A DNA stretch of 64,000 bases from Chloroflexus aggregans DSM 9485 (lineage in GTDB: Bacteria; Chloroflexota; Chloroflexia; Chloroflexales; Chloroflexaceae). A model generated the notes under the pieces. It was not told where the DNA came from and made no database searches. It saw only the letters and a program-made list of their open reading frames with translations. Shown here one piece after another: positions 47,087-58,426 of the stretch. How positions within the stretch are numbered: the stretch's first letter is position 1; the number at the start of each line of letters is the position of its first letter. The stretch is taken from assembly GCF_000021945.1 (NCBI RefSeq), contig NC_011831.1:2493353-2557352 (forward strand). The letters run 5' to 3'. A program made the position numbers and the translations under genes.

Positions 47087-48631
47087 GTGAATAACCCTAT
47101 GCTTGATCTCCTGGTTCTGCGTTATCCTGATGTGATGACGGTCGCTCGGCGCAACGAACGGCGCTGGTGGCTCCTCTTTCTGGCGGTGTGTCTTCTCGCC
47201 GGCGTGGTGATGTTCTTGCTGCGCCGACGGATGAGTCCCGAGTCGGTGTTGTCGTTTTTGATCTTTGGCGGCGTCCTGTTCGCTACTGCCGTTCAACCAC
47301 GGTTTGGCGTGTACGCTATTCTCGGTCTTACCCTTTTTGGCGACCGTTCATTGCATCCGTGGTACCCGTTTACCAAAAACTTATCGAGCCGCGAATCGAT
47401 CATGTTCGTGTCCGACTCGTTTTCGCTCAGCCCGCAAGAGATCACGATTGTTTGGACGTTAGTGGTCTGGCTGGTGCGAGCAGCGACCGAGCGGCGCTTA
47501 CGGATTCATTTTGGTCCACTCTTCTGGCCGGCGGCGATCTTTCTGGTCTTCAACGCGATTGGGCTTGTGTATGGGCTGGCTAACGGCGGCAATCGGGTTA
47601 TTGCCCTTTGGGAAGTGCGCTCCATCTTCTATCTACCGTTAATGTTGTTGTTAGCCGGCAACTTGATCGAGAACCGCGCCCAACTGAATACACTGTTCTG
47701 GATTGCTACGATTGCTCTGTTTGCCAAAGGTGTAGCCGGGGTTTGGTATGTTCACGATGTGCTGAAGTGGGATTTGGAAGGTGTTGAACGGATCGCCGAG
47801 CACGCAATGTCGATCCATTTCAACTTCTTCTTTGTCTTGCTGATCGCTGCTTGGCTCTATCGCGATAGCGCGGCACGTCGTTTCTCGATGATGCTGATGG
47901 CGCCATTCGTCCTTTTCAGCTTGGTCGCCAACTTTCGTCGGGCCGGTTTTCTCACCCTCGGCATCGCGGTTGGCTTGATCGTTCTCTTGCTCTACATCGA
48001 AAATCGTCGCCTCTTCTATATTATTGCCCCGACCGGTACCATCGCAATGGCTGCGTATCTCGTGGTCTTCTGGAATAATCAGGGACCGCTTGGTATTTTA
48101 GCCCGCGCCATCCGGTCGGTGATCGGCCAGCCGAGCGCCCGTGATGCCGCGTCCAACATCTATCGCGATTTGGAGAATATCAATATTATGTTCACCATCC
48201 GCCAGGCCCCGCTCACCGGTATCGGGTTTGGTAACAAATTTTATATCGTGGTGCCGATGCCTGATATTAGTGTATTTGAATGGTGGGAGTACATTACGCA
48301 CAACTCGATCATGTGGGTTTGGATGAAGATTGGCGTGATCGGGTTTTACGCGCTGATCCTGTTACTCGCGATCACGATGCTCTACGGCGCACGGATGGTA
48401 CGACTGATGCCACGTGGTCAGATGCGGGTGTTTGCCCTTACTGCCACGCTGTACATCTTTACCCACTTCGTCTACGCCTATGTGGATATGTCGTGGGAAA
48501 ACGGTAGTATGGTGTTTGTCGGTACAATGATGGGCGTGATTAATGCCTTACCACAAATTGCCGCCGGCAAACCGGCCCCGATCTGGCCATGGCGTGTGTT
48601 TACCCCGCCGCCCAACGAACCACGCACATAG
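47087..48631 (+). CDS. O-antigen ligase/polymerase-family membrane protein
   Basis: About 514 residues with some 11-12 hydrophobic segments. A large extracytoplasmic loop after about residue 330 carries the O-antigen ligase (Wzy_C/WaaL-like) character (TGIGFGNKFY, WEYITHNSIMWVWMKIG). FRRAGFLTLGIAVGLIVLL is typical. It starts at GTG 47087 or ATG 47099; neither has a strong ribosome site. It would polymerise or ligate lipid-linked repeat units flipped by the Wzx-like protein. Confidence 0.87.
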   Translation: MNNPMLDLLVLRYPDVMTVARRNERRWWLLFLAVCLLAGVVMFLLRRRMSPESVLSFLIFGGVLFATAVQPRFGVYAILGLTLFGDRSLHPWYPFTKNLSSRESIMFVSDSFSLSPQEITIVWTLVVWLVRAATERRLRIHFGPLFWPAAIFLVFNAIGLVYGLANGGNRVIALWEVRSIFYLPLMLLLAGNLIENRAQLNTLFWIATIALFAKGVAGVWYVHDVLKWDLEGVERIAEHAMSIHFNFFFVLLIAAWLYRDSAARRFSMMLMAPFVLFSLVANFRRAGFLTLGIAVGLIVLLLYIENRRLFYIIAPTGTIAMAAYLVVFWNNQGPLGILARAIRSVIGQPSARDAASNIYRDLENINIMFTIRQAPLTGIGFGNKFYIVVPMPDISVFEWWEYITHNSIMWVWMKIGVIGFYALILLLAITMLYGARMVRLMPRGQMRVFALTATLYIFTHFVYAYVDMSWENGSMVFVGTMMGVINALPQIAAGKPAPIWPWRVFTPPPNEPRT

Positions 48632-48696
48632 CACGACTGCGGTATACTTCCTGTGAGCCGCCAGACAGCACCGAGGTCCCATGTGGTGAAAGTTGT

Positions 48697-49506
48697 ATGC
48701 TACGACGTTCAACGTTGTGTTTCCTCTGTGTTGTGATCATCCTCACCGGCTGTAGTCGTCGCTCAAGCGCCGATCCACCGCCGATCGTGACTGCGACTCC
48801 AACGGTTGCTCCGGTGTTTCAGGAACGACCGACGGCAAGTCCGTTTGTACCACCACCTACCCGTACCCCATTGCCAACGCGCCCACCGGTCACAGCAACG
48901 ACCGTCGGCGACGACGACCGTAGTCAGTTGCAGGTTGATCCGGTCTATCGTGATGCACTGAGCACCGGCTGGAGCATCGCCAATAGTGCGTTACTGACCA
49001 GCGTGACCCTTACCGAGACGCAGGTCGTCGCATTGGGCCGCTATGCCATCGCCGTCACACCGAGCGAGAGTACCGGTATCTTGTTCTTCACCATTACACC
49101 TGAGAGTGGGATTGAACTCCGCCGCGATCAGGTAGCTGCGTTGCGACTCCGGCTAAGTGGCGGCAATCTACCAATCGCCAACGATGCGATGACGATTGCA
49201 GTGGTGGGAAGTAATCGCTTCCCATACTGGACGCCAAATGACGATTCGGTCACTCTGAGCGGTCGTGTTACCAACAGCACCGAACCACTCTTCCCGGAAA
49301 CCCGTCTCTATTTTCTGGGTGTTAATCGCGCCATTGCACCGGGAGAATGGGCCGAGATTTACGTCTGGCTTGACGATTTGATCTATGAACCGGAGTATAC
49401 CTACGTTACCGGTTTTTATCTTAAGACGAGTAACGATTTGGTACCGCAGTATTACGTTGATCAGATAGAATGGTTGGTGCGAGCAGAGTCATCAGCTAAC
49501 CCATAG
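48697..49506 (+). CDS. Lipoprotein of polysaccharide locus, unknown function
   Basis: 269 residues from ATG 48697. Signal and lipobox ILTGC make C19 the anchor, then a Pro/Thr-rich linker (25-70). The globular part (about 80-265) has beta-sandwich character (VDPVYRDALSTGWSIANSA, GEWAEIYVWLDDLIY) like carbohydrate-binding modules. It overlaps no other gene and follows the ligase/polymerase by 65 bases; a role in holding polymer at the surface is only inferred. Confidence 0.75.
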   Translation: MLRRSTLCFLCVVIILTGCSRRSSADPPPIVTATPTVAPVFQERPTASPFVPPPTRTPLPTRPPVTATTVGDDDRSQLQVDPVYRDALSTGWSIANSALLTSVTLTETQVVALGRYAIAVTPSESTGILFFTITPESGIELRRDQVAALRLRLSGGNLPIANDAMTIAVVGSNRFPYWTPNDDSVTLSGRVTNSTEPLFPETRLYFLGVNRAIAPGEWAEIYVWLDDLIYEPEYTYVTGFYLKTSNDLVPQYYVDQIEWLVRAESSANP

Positions 49507-49513
49507 AGCATCA

Positions 49514-50719
49514 CTATGGACGTTGCGCCCGATTACGAGCCGTGCGAATCCAATCGCGCGGTTTAACGCCGAGTAACAAGCGAATGTAGAGCCAGAGCTT
49601 CCACCCTAAAAAGAAGGGGGTAAACAACAACGACCGGTAGATCGACCACGGCGCACGTACTAGCAGCAACCCACTGAGGACATATACTACTTGCCCACCA
49701 ATGATGAAACCGGCCAGTGCCAGTGCTGCCGGTTCGCGTAGTACGATCGCTACCAACGCCACCAGAATACTCATACCGGTGACCACCGAAAATGGCGGGA
49801 TCAGTTGCTCAATCGCTGCATCGATCAGCAAAAAGCTGCGTCGGCGCAATCCCTCGCGCAGCAATTGCGGTACATACCGACGCACCATCTCCAGCCGGCC
49901 CCTTTCCCATCGCTCATTTTGGCTCTGGGCCGCCCGGAGACTATCGGGCATCTCGGCCCATACCACTGCATCAGGTGCAAACATTGCGCGCTCACCGGCA
50001 AGAATCAGGGTCATGTGATATTCAATGTCCTCGGTGAGTGATGCCGTCCAGCGGTAGCGCCGCAAAATATCGGCGGCAAAGACCATGCCATTGCCCTTCA
50101 AACCGGTCGAACCACCCAAAACCATGCGCCCTAGCGGACGCAGGTAGTGAAGGACGATCAACGCCACCGCCCGTATCCCCGCACTCCACGCCCCTTCCGG
50201 CTGACGTACCGCGTAATAGGCCTGTATCACCCGCTCGCCCCGCGCAAGGCGAGCATCCATCACGCGCAGAAAGGTCGGTGAGACAACCGAGTCGGCATCA
50301 AGAATAACAACGGCGTCGTGCGGTTCGTTGCGTGCCCAAATCTGCTGTAACAGCCATTCGAGCGCGTATCCCTTCCCACGCAGCGTCTGGTCAAATCGCT
50401 CATAGGCAATCGCACCATGGGCCATCGCCACAGCAGCCGTGCGGTCGGTGCAGTTGTCGGCAACAACGTGAATGCTGTACAGGTCACGTGGATAATCGAG
50501 TTGGTTGAGATTGGTTAGCAGATCGGGCAACAGGCGCTCTTCATTATGCGCCGGAATCATAATCACGAAGCGCGTAGTCGGTTGCGCGCGCAGCGGTGTT
50601 GTGCGGCGGGCAAACAACGCAGCTCCCGTCAGTAACAGCAGATAGCCCACGATCAACGCCAGCACAATGCCGGCAACCCAGTACACGACCGTCAGCACCA
50701 ACCAGACGAGCGCTATCAT
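49514..50719 (-). CDS. Membrane-bound family 2 glycosyltransferase
   Basis: 401 residues with an N-terminal helix (about 5-33) and C-terminal helices (about 305-385). The GT-A domain has FVIMIPAHNEE, the acidic motifs DADS in VILDADSVVSPTFL and SLTEDIEYHMTL, and the processivity-type box QNERWERGR. This resembles cellulose/hyaluronan synthase-like and NodC-like enzymes. AAAGGAGC precedes the start. It is the last gene of a three-glycosyltransferase leftward operon. Confidence 0.9.
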   Translation of the reverse strand: MIALVWLVLTVVYWVAGIVLALIVGYLLLLTGAALFARRTTPLRAQPTTRFVIMIPAHNEERLLPDLLTNLNQLDYPRDLYSIHVVADNCTDRTAAVAMAHGAIAYERFDQTLRGKGYALEWLLQQIWARNEPHDAVVILDADSVVSPTFLRVMDARLARGERVIQAYYAVRQPEGAWSAGIRAVALIVLHYLRPLGRMVLGGSTGLKGNGMVFAADILRRYRWTASLTEDIEYHMTLILAGERAMFAPDAVVWAEMPDSLRAAQSQNERWERGRLEMVRRYVPQLLREGLRRRSFLLIDAAIEQLIPPFSVVTGMSILVALVAIVLREPAALALAGFIIGGQVVYVLSGLLLVRAPWSIYRSLLFTPFFLGWKLWLYIRLLLGVKPRDWIRTARNRAQRP

Positions 50720-51828
50720 AACCGCTCCTTTGGCTGCAACGGTGGCAGATCAACCCCGGTCTCACTTATCGTCTCGTAGAGAATATCGGTCAATCTCACA
50801 GCGTAATGATCAAGATTCATCGTAGTCTCGATCAGACGTCTACCAGCCCGGCCCATCCGCGCCGCTCTGTCTGGATCGGCTAAGAGCCGTTCGATGGCAG
50901 ATCGCAAAGCCTCTGGATCGCGTGGTGGTACGTACAACCCGGTTTCACCCTCAACCACCACATCGGTTTGGCCGGGCGTGCGCGTACAGATGACCGCCCG
51001 CTCCATCGCCATTGCCTCAAGAATAGCCGTCACGCCGGCTTGGAACTCAACCGGTTCGAGCGGCATGACCAAAAACCGGCTATCACTGTAGAGTTGACGC
51101 AAATCGTACTGGCTAAACTTCTGCACCTGCACGTTGGGCGGAATCGGTTGGCCTTGCGTACTATTACGTTGCTTCGACCACGGGCTAGCGGCGGCCACCA
51201 CCACATCAGCGTTGAGACCGGTCACGGCGCGCAACAGGGTCGGGTAGTCGCGCCGTTCGAGACCAACTGCACAAATCTGTGGACGGTTGGTGGGACGGGG
51301 CGGCGCATAACGCGGATGAAAAAATTGATCGTCAACCATGAACGGAGTGAACGGCACCCGTTGCTTCGGCACCTGCCAGCGCTCGGTGATAAAACGCTGC
51401 TGCCACGTCGAATAGACGATGAAGCGGTCGATATGACTATGTACGCCAAATCGATCAAGAAAGATCATTTTCTTGGGAACCGACAGAATATGCACGATCA
51501 TCAGGTGGCGGGGACGGCGATTGGGGCTGAAAAACTTGAGCAATGCCGCGAGCGGCAACCCCACCTGCTCACCGTCGGTGAAAATCGCTTGATAGCGATG
51601 GCGACGGCTAAAACACGCCCACGCCAACATCAGATTTGGCCCACCTAGCCGCTCGAACAGCCGACCGACGATACCACTCGTTGCCCGTGCCGTTCGGTAA
51701 TCGAGGAGATCGGCACCGAAATGACGGGCTAGTTCAAGATAATCGGCACGTGGGCGACGACCGGCAGCAATCTGTTGTTCAATATTGTTTGGGATCACCC
51801 CTGAAACGGTGAGCAATACGTGATTCAC
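50716..51828 (-). CDS. Family 4 glycosyltransferase (GT-B)
   Basis: 370 residues, GTG start overlapping the upstream gene (GTGA). GT-B fold with C-terminal nucleotide-sugar motif in VMPLEPVEFQAGVTAILEAM (catalytic-site Glu region) and TGLYVPPRDPEALRSAI. ICAVGLERRDYPTLLRAV begins the C-domain. Adds an unknown sugar to the growing repeat unit. Four-base overlaps on both sides show tight coupling. Confidence 0.88.
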   Translation of the reverse strand: MNHVLLTVSGVIPNNIEQQIAAGRRPRADYLELARHFGADLLDYRTARATSGIVGRLFERLGGPNLMLAWACFSRRHRYQAIFTDGEQVGLPLAALLKFFSPNRRPRHLMIVHILSVPKKMIFLDRFGVHSHIDRFIVYSTWQQRFITERWQVPKQRVPFTPFMVDDQFFHPRYAPPRPTNRPQICAVGLERRDYPTLLRAVTGLNADVVVAAASPWSKQRNSTQGQPIPPNVQVQKFSQYDLRQLYSDSRFLVMPLEPVEFQAGVTAILEAMAMERAVICTRTPGQTDVVVEGETGLYVPPRDPEALRSAIERLLADPDRAARMGRAGRRLIETTMNLDHYAVRLTDILYETISETGVDLPPLQPKERL

Positions 51829-52949
51829 GCCGGGATCCTCTCTCTGATACGCGACAGCTCAATTTCACCTTTGATCACATCTAATAACCGACCGGCATTA
51901 TGACGAGCATCGTACATACGTGCCACATGGGAGAGCGCTTGTTCGCCGAACCGTAACCGCTCATCGGGCCGCAACACTAATCGGCGTAACGCCTCGGTGA
52001 GCGCAGACACATCACCGGGTGGCACAAGCAGGCCGGTCTCATTATCACGCACGATCTCTGGGATGGCAGCAACTCGCGTACTGATCGCCGGTAAGCCGGC
52101 TGCCGCTGCTTCTGACAGCACCATTGGTAAACAATCACCGAATGTTGGTAGAACAAAGATATCAGCTTGATGGTAGAGTGCTTTAAGTGGCGCACTGTTG
52201 GGTTGCATACCGTGGTACACAAAGACCCCCGGCTCGTCCGGCACCTGATCTTTTGTCACGAGATGAAGCTCGACCACCAACGGACGCAGCCTGCGAAACG
52301 CTTCCAACAGCAACAAACCACCCTTTCGTTCGAGATTAGCACCGACAAAGAGAAGCTTCACCGGCCCCTCATGCGGAGCACGCGGCGTGGGCCGCTGCCA
52401 CTCATGCACATTCACACCGGGGGGAATGACGGTAATCTTATCTGCCGGCACCCCATACCCCTCGATCAAGCCCTCTTTCGCCCACTGACTCCACGTGACC
52501 AGATGACGAGCCAAGCAAAAACAGCGCCGGTTAAGCTGCCACTTGATCCGTTCCAGCCACGGCGGGCCGGGGTCGTGTTGGTAGAAGGCACCGAGTTGAT
52601 CGTATTGCAACGGCGTGGCGTCGAGCGAAACAACACTTGGGTAGCGGCGCATCCAATCGGCAGCCAAGACGGCGGGTACCTGGGTATGGAAGAAAAGGGC
52701 ATCAATCGTCGCGTGCCTGGTCAGTCGGCTCAGTGATCGCCGTGCGCGCAATCCGGCCCGGACCGTCCAATTACTCTTGTAAAGCGGGATACGCGCAGCA
52801 AGCCCATGCGTCTCGAAAGGAATAAGCGCCCAATGGGCGCGCACATCAGGATCACGAGCGACGTTTGTCTGTAAGTTTTTAGCGTGCGTCACATGACCAA
52901 GCGCTTGTTCAAGCACAAAACCGATGTTGTACAATGCTGTCCCATTCAT
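51825..52949 (-). CDS. Family 4 glycosyltransferase (GT-B)
   Basis: 374 residues from ATG 52949 (GAGG eight bases upstream). A TTG-initiated extension to 53081 would add 44 residues without clear homology. GT4 motifs: LLFVGANLERKGGLLLLEA, VLPTFGDCLPMVLSEAAAAG and TGLLVPPGDVSALTEAL. First gene of the three-glycosyltransferase operon; the divergent partner is the NHL lipoprotein at 53237. Confidence 0.88.
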   Translation of the reverse strand: MNGTALYNIGFVLEQALGHVTHAKNLQTNVARDPDVRAHWALIPFETHGLAARIPLYKSNWTVRAGLRARRSLSRLTRHATIDALFFHTQVPAVLAADWMRRYPSVVSLDATPLQYDQLGAFYQHDPGPPWLERIKWQLNRRCFCLARHLVTWSQWAKEGLIEGYGVPADKITVIPPGVNVHEWQRPTPRAPHEGPVKLLFVGANLERKGGLLLLEAFRRLRPLVVELHLVTKDQVPDEPGVFVYHGMQPNSAPLKALYHQADIFVLPTFGDCLPMVLSEAAAAGLPAISTRVAAIPEIVRDNETGLLVPPGDVSALTEALRRLVLRPDERLRFGEQALSHVARMYDARHNAGRLLDVIKGEIELSRIRERIPA

Positions 52950-53236
52950 AACGATTGCCTCAGCTACGCGATCACTCACCGCTCCCCAAACTTGTCGGTT
53001 CGTTACGTTGAGTATAACGAAACGGTATAACCTTTCTGTTAACGCAAAAACAGCTTGGCTTGCAATGTTGTTATGTACCAATTGACAGTACCGTGAGTGG
53101 GGAAATAGAGTATGATGATACGGTTATGAAGAGTATTGTCAGATCGATCACATCGGACAACCGACACCAAACCGTCATCACCCAAAGCTGCTAAGATATT
53201 CCGCGCGAAGCTCGGCTTGACAGAGAAGGAACCGGC

Positions 53237-55219
53237 ATGCGTCTACGTTTGCTGATCGCCTTACTCCTTACGACACTGATCAACGCTTGTGGGACACCAC
53301 CGCTTCCAACACCGGAACCGGTCGCGCTTGGTCCGACGGCAGTGATATTGAACGAAGCGACCACGTTTAGCGAATTGAACGTGCGGTTACGCTTACCTGC
53401 CGGCTGGCAGAGCCGCATCGAGAGTGGGATGTTGCGACTCGCTCCCAACATGACAACCCTCGAAGCCGATGTCATCAATGAGCCGATGATCCTCCTTGAT
53501 ACCACATCACTTACCACCTTGACCACGCAATACGGTTCGTCGGCCGCTAACCCGGAAACCATTTTCGAGCTGGCGAGTGGTGCGATCCAATCGGCCGGTT
53601 ATACCATAGCACCTACCAAACCGATACACCTTGGCAACGCACATGGCGTAGTTGCCGACATTACCGGACCGACCAGTACCGGTCGATTACTCGTCCTCAT
53701 TGACGAGACCCGTGCAGTACGCATTTTGGTACAGGCGGCAAACGACCAGTGGGTACGATCACAAGCGCTGATCGACAGCATACTGGCAACCATCGAACTG
53801 CTCCCCGTACCATCCCCTACACCTACCCCGACCAATCTTGCCGCCCAACCACAAATTGTGCGCTCTGGACCACCGGGCTTTGTGATGCGGATCGGTGGGC
53901 GGAGTGGCCCGGCCAACAGCCGCTTCATTGCCGCCCGCGGCTTAGCCGCCGCACCCGATGGGACGATCTACTTGGCCGAAAGCGGACGTGGGGTCTGGGT
54001 CTTTGCCCCCGACGGGACATTACGCCAGACGTTCGGCGCCGATGAGCTACTCGACGCCTACGACGTAGCCCTCGGCCCTACAGGCGACATCTACGTCGCC
54101 GATTATGGTCGTAACGCTATCGTCCGTTTTAGCAGCGATGGCACCTTCCTCAGTCGATGGGGCGGCCATGGCGACGCACCTGACCAATTTGGGCTTTCAG
54201 CACCCCAACGGATTGCAGTGGGGAATGACGGCAGTGTCTACGCGCTCGATACTCGTCCTGGTGCGGATGGGCTAGCCGCAAGTAGTATTGTGCGTTTCAG
54301 TGGTGAAGGGCGCTTCCTTGAACGGATCGAACTACCACCCGATTTAGCGCCGGCCGATTTAGTCGTCGACCCCGGTGGTGTCATCTATCTGGCCGAGAAT
54401 TTTGCCGGCGTGATCGTTAAGCTTGCCCCCGACGGTACAGTTATCGCCCGCTTGGGCGATCCGGCCGATCCTACGCAATTCGCCGGACCGGTACTCGATC
54501 TTGATCGGGCCGGTTATCTCTATCTTGCCACCTATACCGGCATCATCTTACGACTGGCGCCCGACGGAACGATTGTCGCACGCGGGGGTAGTCCGGCTAC
54601 CCCCGGCAGCCTGCCGAACCCCGGAGAGATCAGTCTGCCCAACGGAATTGTGGCTGCACCCGGTGGTGTTGTATGGGTGAGCGACAACAGTGGTGAGTAC
54701 AGCGCAATCTCGGCATTTCGGCTCCAAACCGACGCCGCGGCCCTAGCCACGGCAATGGCACTCACGCCTACCGCCCTCACAGTGGTCGAAACAGCGCAGC
54801 AGTGGGCGGTTGCGGCTACCGCCAGCAGCTTCTACGCTCCCGACTACGATCCTGACGGCGTCATCGGCCCACCCAACGTACCTGGCTGCCAAGACAGTCC
54901 TGACGCTTGGGCGCCGGCCATCCCCGGCAGCCGTGAAACCCTCACCGTCACCTTTGCCGAGCCAATGTTTGCCAGTGCTCTGACCATTTATCAAAACCAC
55001 CAACCCGGATACATCACGCATGTCGAACTTATTGATGAGCAGGGCACTGTGCGAACAGTCTACCGCGCCGACCCCACCCCTGCGCCAGAGTGTCCGTTTG
55101 TCACCACGATCACCTTCGAGCAAACACTCACACGTATTGTTAAGGCGCAAATCACGCTTAATCAGCGGGATGGCAGTTGGAGCGAGATCGATGCGGTGGC
55201 CTTAATCGGCATACCCTAA
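53237..55219 (+). CDS. NHL-repeat beta-propeller lipoprotein
   Basis: 660 residues. Lipobox LINAC gives C18. An N-terminal PsbP/LpqN-like module (about 40-190: LNVRLRLPAGWQSR, LLVLIDETRAVRIL) is followed by a Thr/Pro linker and six or so NHL blades (about 215-495: GLAAAPDGTIYLAESGRG, LGPTGDIYVADYGRNAIV). A C-terminal discoidin-like sandwich (about 520-660: YAPDYDPDGVIGPPNVPG) closes the protein. It is an extracytoplasmic binding or scaffold protein; the ligand may be polysaccharide. No enzyme motif is seen. Confidence 0.82.
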   Translation: MRLRLLIALLLTTLINACGTPPLPTPEPVALGPTAVILNEATTFSELNVRLRLPAGWQSRIESGMLRLAPNMTTLEADVINEPMILLDTTSLTTLTTQYGSSAANPETIFELASGAIQSAGYTIAPTKPIHLGNAHGVVADITGPTSTGRLLVLIDETRAVRILVQAANDQWVRSQALIDSILATIELLPVPSPTPTPTNLAAQPQIVRSGPPGFVMRIGGRSGPANSRFIAARGLAAAPDGTIYLAESGRGVWVFAPDGTLRQTFGADELLDAYDVALGPTGDIYVADYGRNAIVRFSSDGTFLSRWGGHGDAPDQFGLSAPQRIAVGNDGSVYALDTRPGADGLAASSIVRFSGEGRFLERIELPPDLAPADLVVDPGGVIYLAENFAGVIVKLAPDGTVIARLGDPADPTQFAGPVLDLDRAGYLYLATYTGIILRLAPDGTIVARGGSPATPGSLPNPGEISLPNGIVAAPGGVVWVSDNSGEYSAISAFRLQTDAAALATAMALTPTALTVVETAQQWAVAATASSFYAPDYDPDGVIGPPNVPGCQDSPDAWAPAIPGSRETLTVTFAEPMFASALTIYQNHQPGYITHVELIDEQGTVRTVYRADPTPAPECPFVTTITFEQTLTRIVKAQITLNQRDGSWSEIDAVALIGIP

Positions 55220-55246
55220 CCAAAACGCTCTGTTCGGCAAAACAAG

Positions 55247-55274
55247 CCGCCCTGCCCGATACAAGGCAGGGCGG
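55247..55274. terminator. Bidirectional terminator
   Basis: CCGCCCTGCC (55247-55256) pairs perfectly with GGCAGGGCGG (55265-55274) around an 8-base loop, between the convergent NHL lipoprotein and the small-protein/gmd operon. Confidence 0.75.
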
Positions 55275-55301
55275 TAAGAGGCAGAGACCGGATGCGAGGC
55301 G

Positions 55302-56485
<1,184 letters not shown>

Positions 56486-56659
56486 TTATCTTCCTCTCAC
56501 GTATGCAACGCAAAACGCCGGCAAGACCACCTTGCCGCAACGTCGATAAACGATGCTACTATACAACGGATCGGCGTTTGCGTCTGCTAAGTGAGTCACT
56601 ATTATACCCATGAAAGAACCGCCTGATCAACGGACTGACCGCTGACGCAATGACCATAG

Positions 56660-57033
56660 CCGGACACAGCACGTGTCAGCCGAGCGTCTTGCCAACTCAC
56701 GAATAGCGATCTCGTACATCGAGTTGGGATTATCATAACCGGCGCGCACACGATCAATCTCCTTGCCGGTTTATTTAAGCTCGTCGGCGGAACAGAGCAT
56801 CTTGCGATTGCGTCGAGCGACTCCCGTTTGGCGCTTGCCGCTCCACCGCAGTCGAGTGACAACTCGTGCGCCTCCACCGTGATCGAGAAAGGATTGCTAC
56901 ATTAGCTTTCGCCGCCGAGCGGGCCACCATTCTGCGGGAAGCGTGGTATCGGCGGCTGGAACAGCTCGCACAGAAAACACCCGATCCACCGGCGCAAGCG
57001 TTGCGCGCTGCTGCGTGTCGGGATGGTTGTTAG
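56660..57033 (+). pseudogene. Possible decayed coding segment, two frames
   Basis: Frame 1 is open from 56660 to a TAG at 56905, reading IIITGAHTINLLAGLFKLVGG. Frame 2 is open from a GTG at 56866 to a TAG at 57031-57033, reading AFAAERATILREAWYRRLEQL. Both have codon use like nearby genes, but neither has a ribosome site or a recognised family. A frameshifted or truncated gene remnant is possible; chance open frames are the alternative. Confidence 0.25.
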
Positions 57034-58178
57034 CTCACCAATTCGCCACGGGCGGCTGCTACCGCCTTCTGGGCGCCTTCGGCCAGCGTTGCCGCCGGGA
57101 TCAGCTTTGAACCGGCCAGCAGGGCGCGACCGACCTCTTCATTGGTACCGACAAGCCGTGCCACCATCGGCACATCCGTCGGCACCTCTTCGAGGGCAGC
57201 AAGGATACCACGGGCCACTTCATCGACTCGCGTAATACCGCCAAAGATATTGAACAACACGGCCTTGACGTTCGGGTCGGAGAGAATAATCTGCAATGCC
57301 GCCTTCACCTTCTCTTTGCCGGCACCACCTCCGATGTCAAGAAAATTGGCCGGCTCACCACCCGACAACTTAATTACGTCCATCGTTGCCATTGCCAGCC
57401 CGGCACCATTAACCATGCAGCCGATGTTACCGTCGAGCTTGATAAAGGTAATATCGGCCTCACGCGCACGCCGTTCGGCTTCAGGCTCGGCAGAGGGATC
57501 GCGGAGGGCAGCGAGATCGGGATGGCGGAACAAGCCGCTCTCATCGAGTAGTACCTTGGAGTCGAGGGCAAGCAGGTTGCCATCGTTCTTAATAACGAGA
57601 GGGTTAATCTCGGCCAATGATGCATCTGACTCAACGAAGGCGCGGTACAGGGCACCGGCGATCTGGGCAAACTGGCGTGCCTGTTTACCATCGCGTAAAC
57701 CGATGCGGAACGCCAACTCGCGAGCCTGAAAATCGAGTAAACCCATTGTCGGGTGGGCAGCAATCTTAACGATTGCAGAGGGGTTAGTCTTGGCGACCTC
57801 TTCGATCTCAACCCCACCCTCGGCAGAAGCAATCATTGTAATTCGCTTGCTGCCACGATCAAGGATGGCTGAAAGGTACAACTCGCGCTCGTAGCTAATC
57901 GCTTCGGCAACCAACACCTTCTCGACCGTTAGCCCCTTGATATTCATCCCCAATATCTGACCGGCCACCTGTTCGGCTTCCGCCGGCGTTTGGGCTAATT
58001 TGACACCACCAGCTTTGCCACGACCGCCTACGTGTACCTGTGCTTTAACCACCACCGGCCCACCGATCTGCTCGGCAATAGCATGGGCTTCCGCCGGAGT
58101 TACGGCAACTCCACCACCCGTCACCGGAATACCGTAGCGCGCCAACAGATCGCGGGCTTGATATTCATGCAATTTCAT
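57030..58178 (-). CDS. sucC: Succinate-CoA ligase (ADP-forming) subunit beta
   Basis: 382 residues, ATP-grasp domain first ([37 protein letters not shown]), then the CoA-ligase domain ([35 protein letters not shown]). It catalyses succinyl-CoA/succinate interconversion with nucleotide phosphorylation. The alpha-subunit gene sucD does not follow within the window, so it must lie elsewhere. Its promoter appears at 58260-58289. Confidence 0.96.
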   Translation of the reverse strand: MKLHEYQARDLLARYGIPVTGGGVAVTPAEAHAIAEQIGGPVVVKAQVHVGGRGKAGGVKLAQTPAEAEQVAGQILGMNIKGLTVEKVLVAEAISYERELYLSAILDRGSKRITMIASAEGGVEIEEVAKTNPSAIVKIAAHPTMGLLDFQARELAFRIGLRDGKQARQFAQIAGALYRAFVESDASLAEINPLVIKNDGNLLALDSKVLLDESGLFRHPDLAALRDPSAEPEAERRAREADITFIKLDGNIGCMVNGAGLAMATMDVIKLSGGEPANFLDIGGGAGKEKVKAALQIILSDPNVKAVLFNIFGGITRVDEVARGILAALEEVPTDVPMVARLVGTNEEVGRALLAGSKLIPAATLAEGAQKAVAAARGELVS

Positions 58179-58259
58179 GCCAGCTCTCCGCTACCAAACA
58201 GGAGGTATATCGAGTTAGAACGGTCGTTCCAATCTGATCTTTGCGTGATAACTGCTGGA

Positions 58260-58289
58260 ATAGTAGCACGAGAGTAGGTGAAATGTCAA
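58260..58289 (-). promoter_or_regulatory. Candidate sucC promoter
   Basis: On the minus strand, TTGACA (58289-58284), an 18-base spacer and TACTAT (58265-58260), about 80 bases upstream of the sucC start. The -35 box lies inside the left arm of the 20-bp inverted repeat, so a factor binding the repeat could control this promoter. Confidence 0.5.
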
Positions 58290-58388
58290 ACGTTTTGCCC
58301 GTACAAAACCTGTGCAGAGGATAGATATTTCCTTGACTACATGCGTCTTTGAAGGGTCAACTAGTGCAGCAAAACGTTTGACATTTCA
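58279..58388. repeat. 110-bp element with perfect 20-bp inverted ends
   Basis: TGAAATGTCAAACGTTTTGC (58279-58298) is exactly the reverse complement of the bases at 58369-58388; 70 bases lie between. Each arm contains the palindrome AAACGTTT and a TTGACA hexamer pointing outward. It could be a pair of operators for one regulator, a long-loop RNA hairpin, or a MITE-like element with terminal inverted repeats; no clear target-site duplication is seen in the flanks. Confidence 0.7.
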
Positions 58389-58426
58389 AGCATGCATGTT
58401 GGGTGTACGGAGCTGGGTTGATGCGT

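Noticed and set aside
52950-53081. TTG-initiated N-terminal extension of the glycosyltransferase at 51825
   Set aside because: ATG 52949 has a ribosome site and begins the conserved domain; the extension shows no conservation signs by eye.
58279-58388. CRISPR-like repeat
   Set aside because: Only two copies, inverted rather than direct, with no further units or cas genes.
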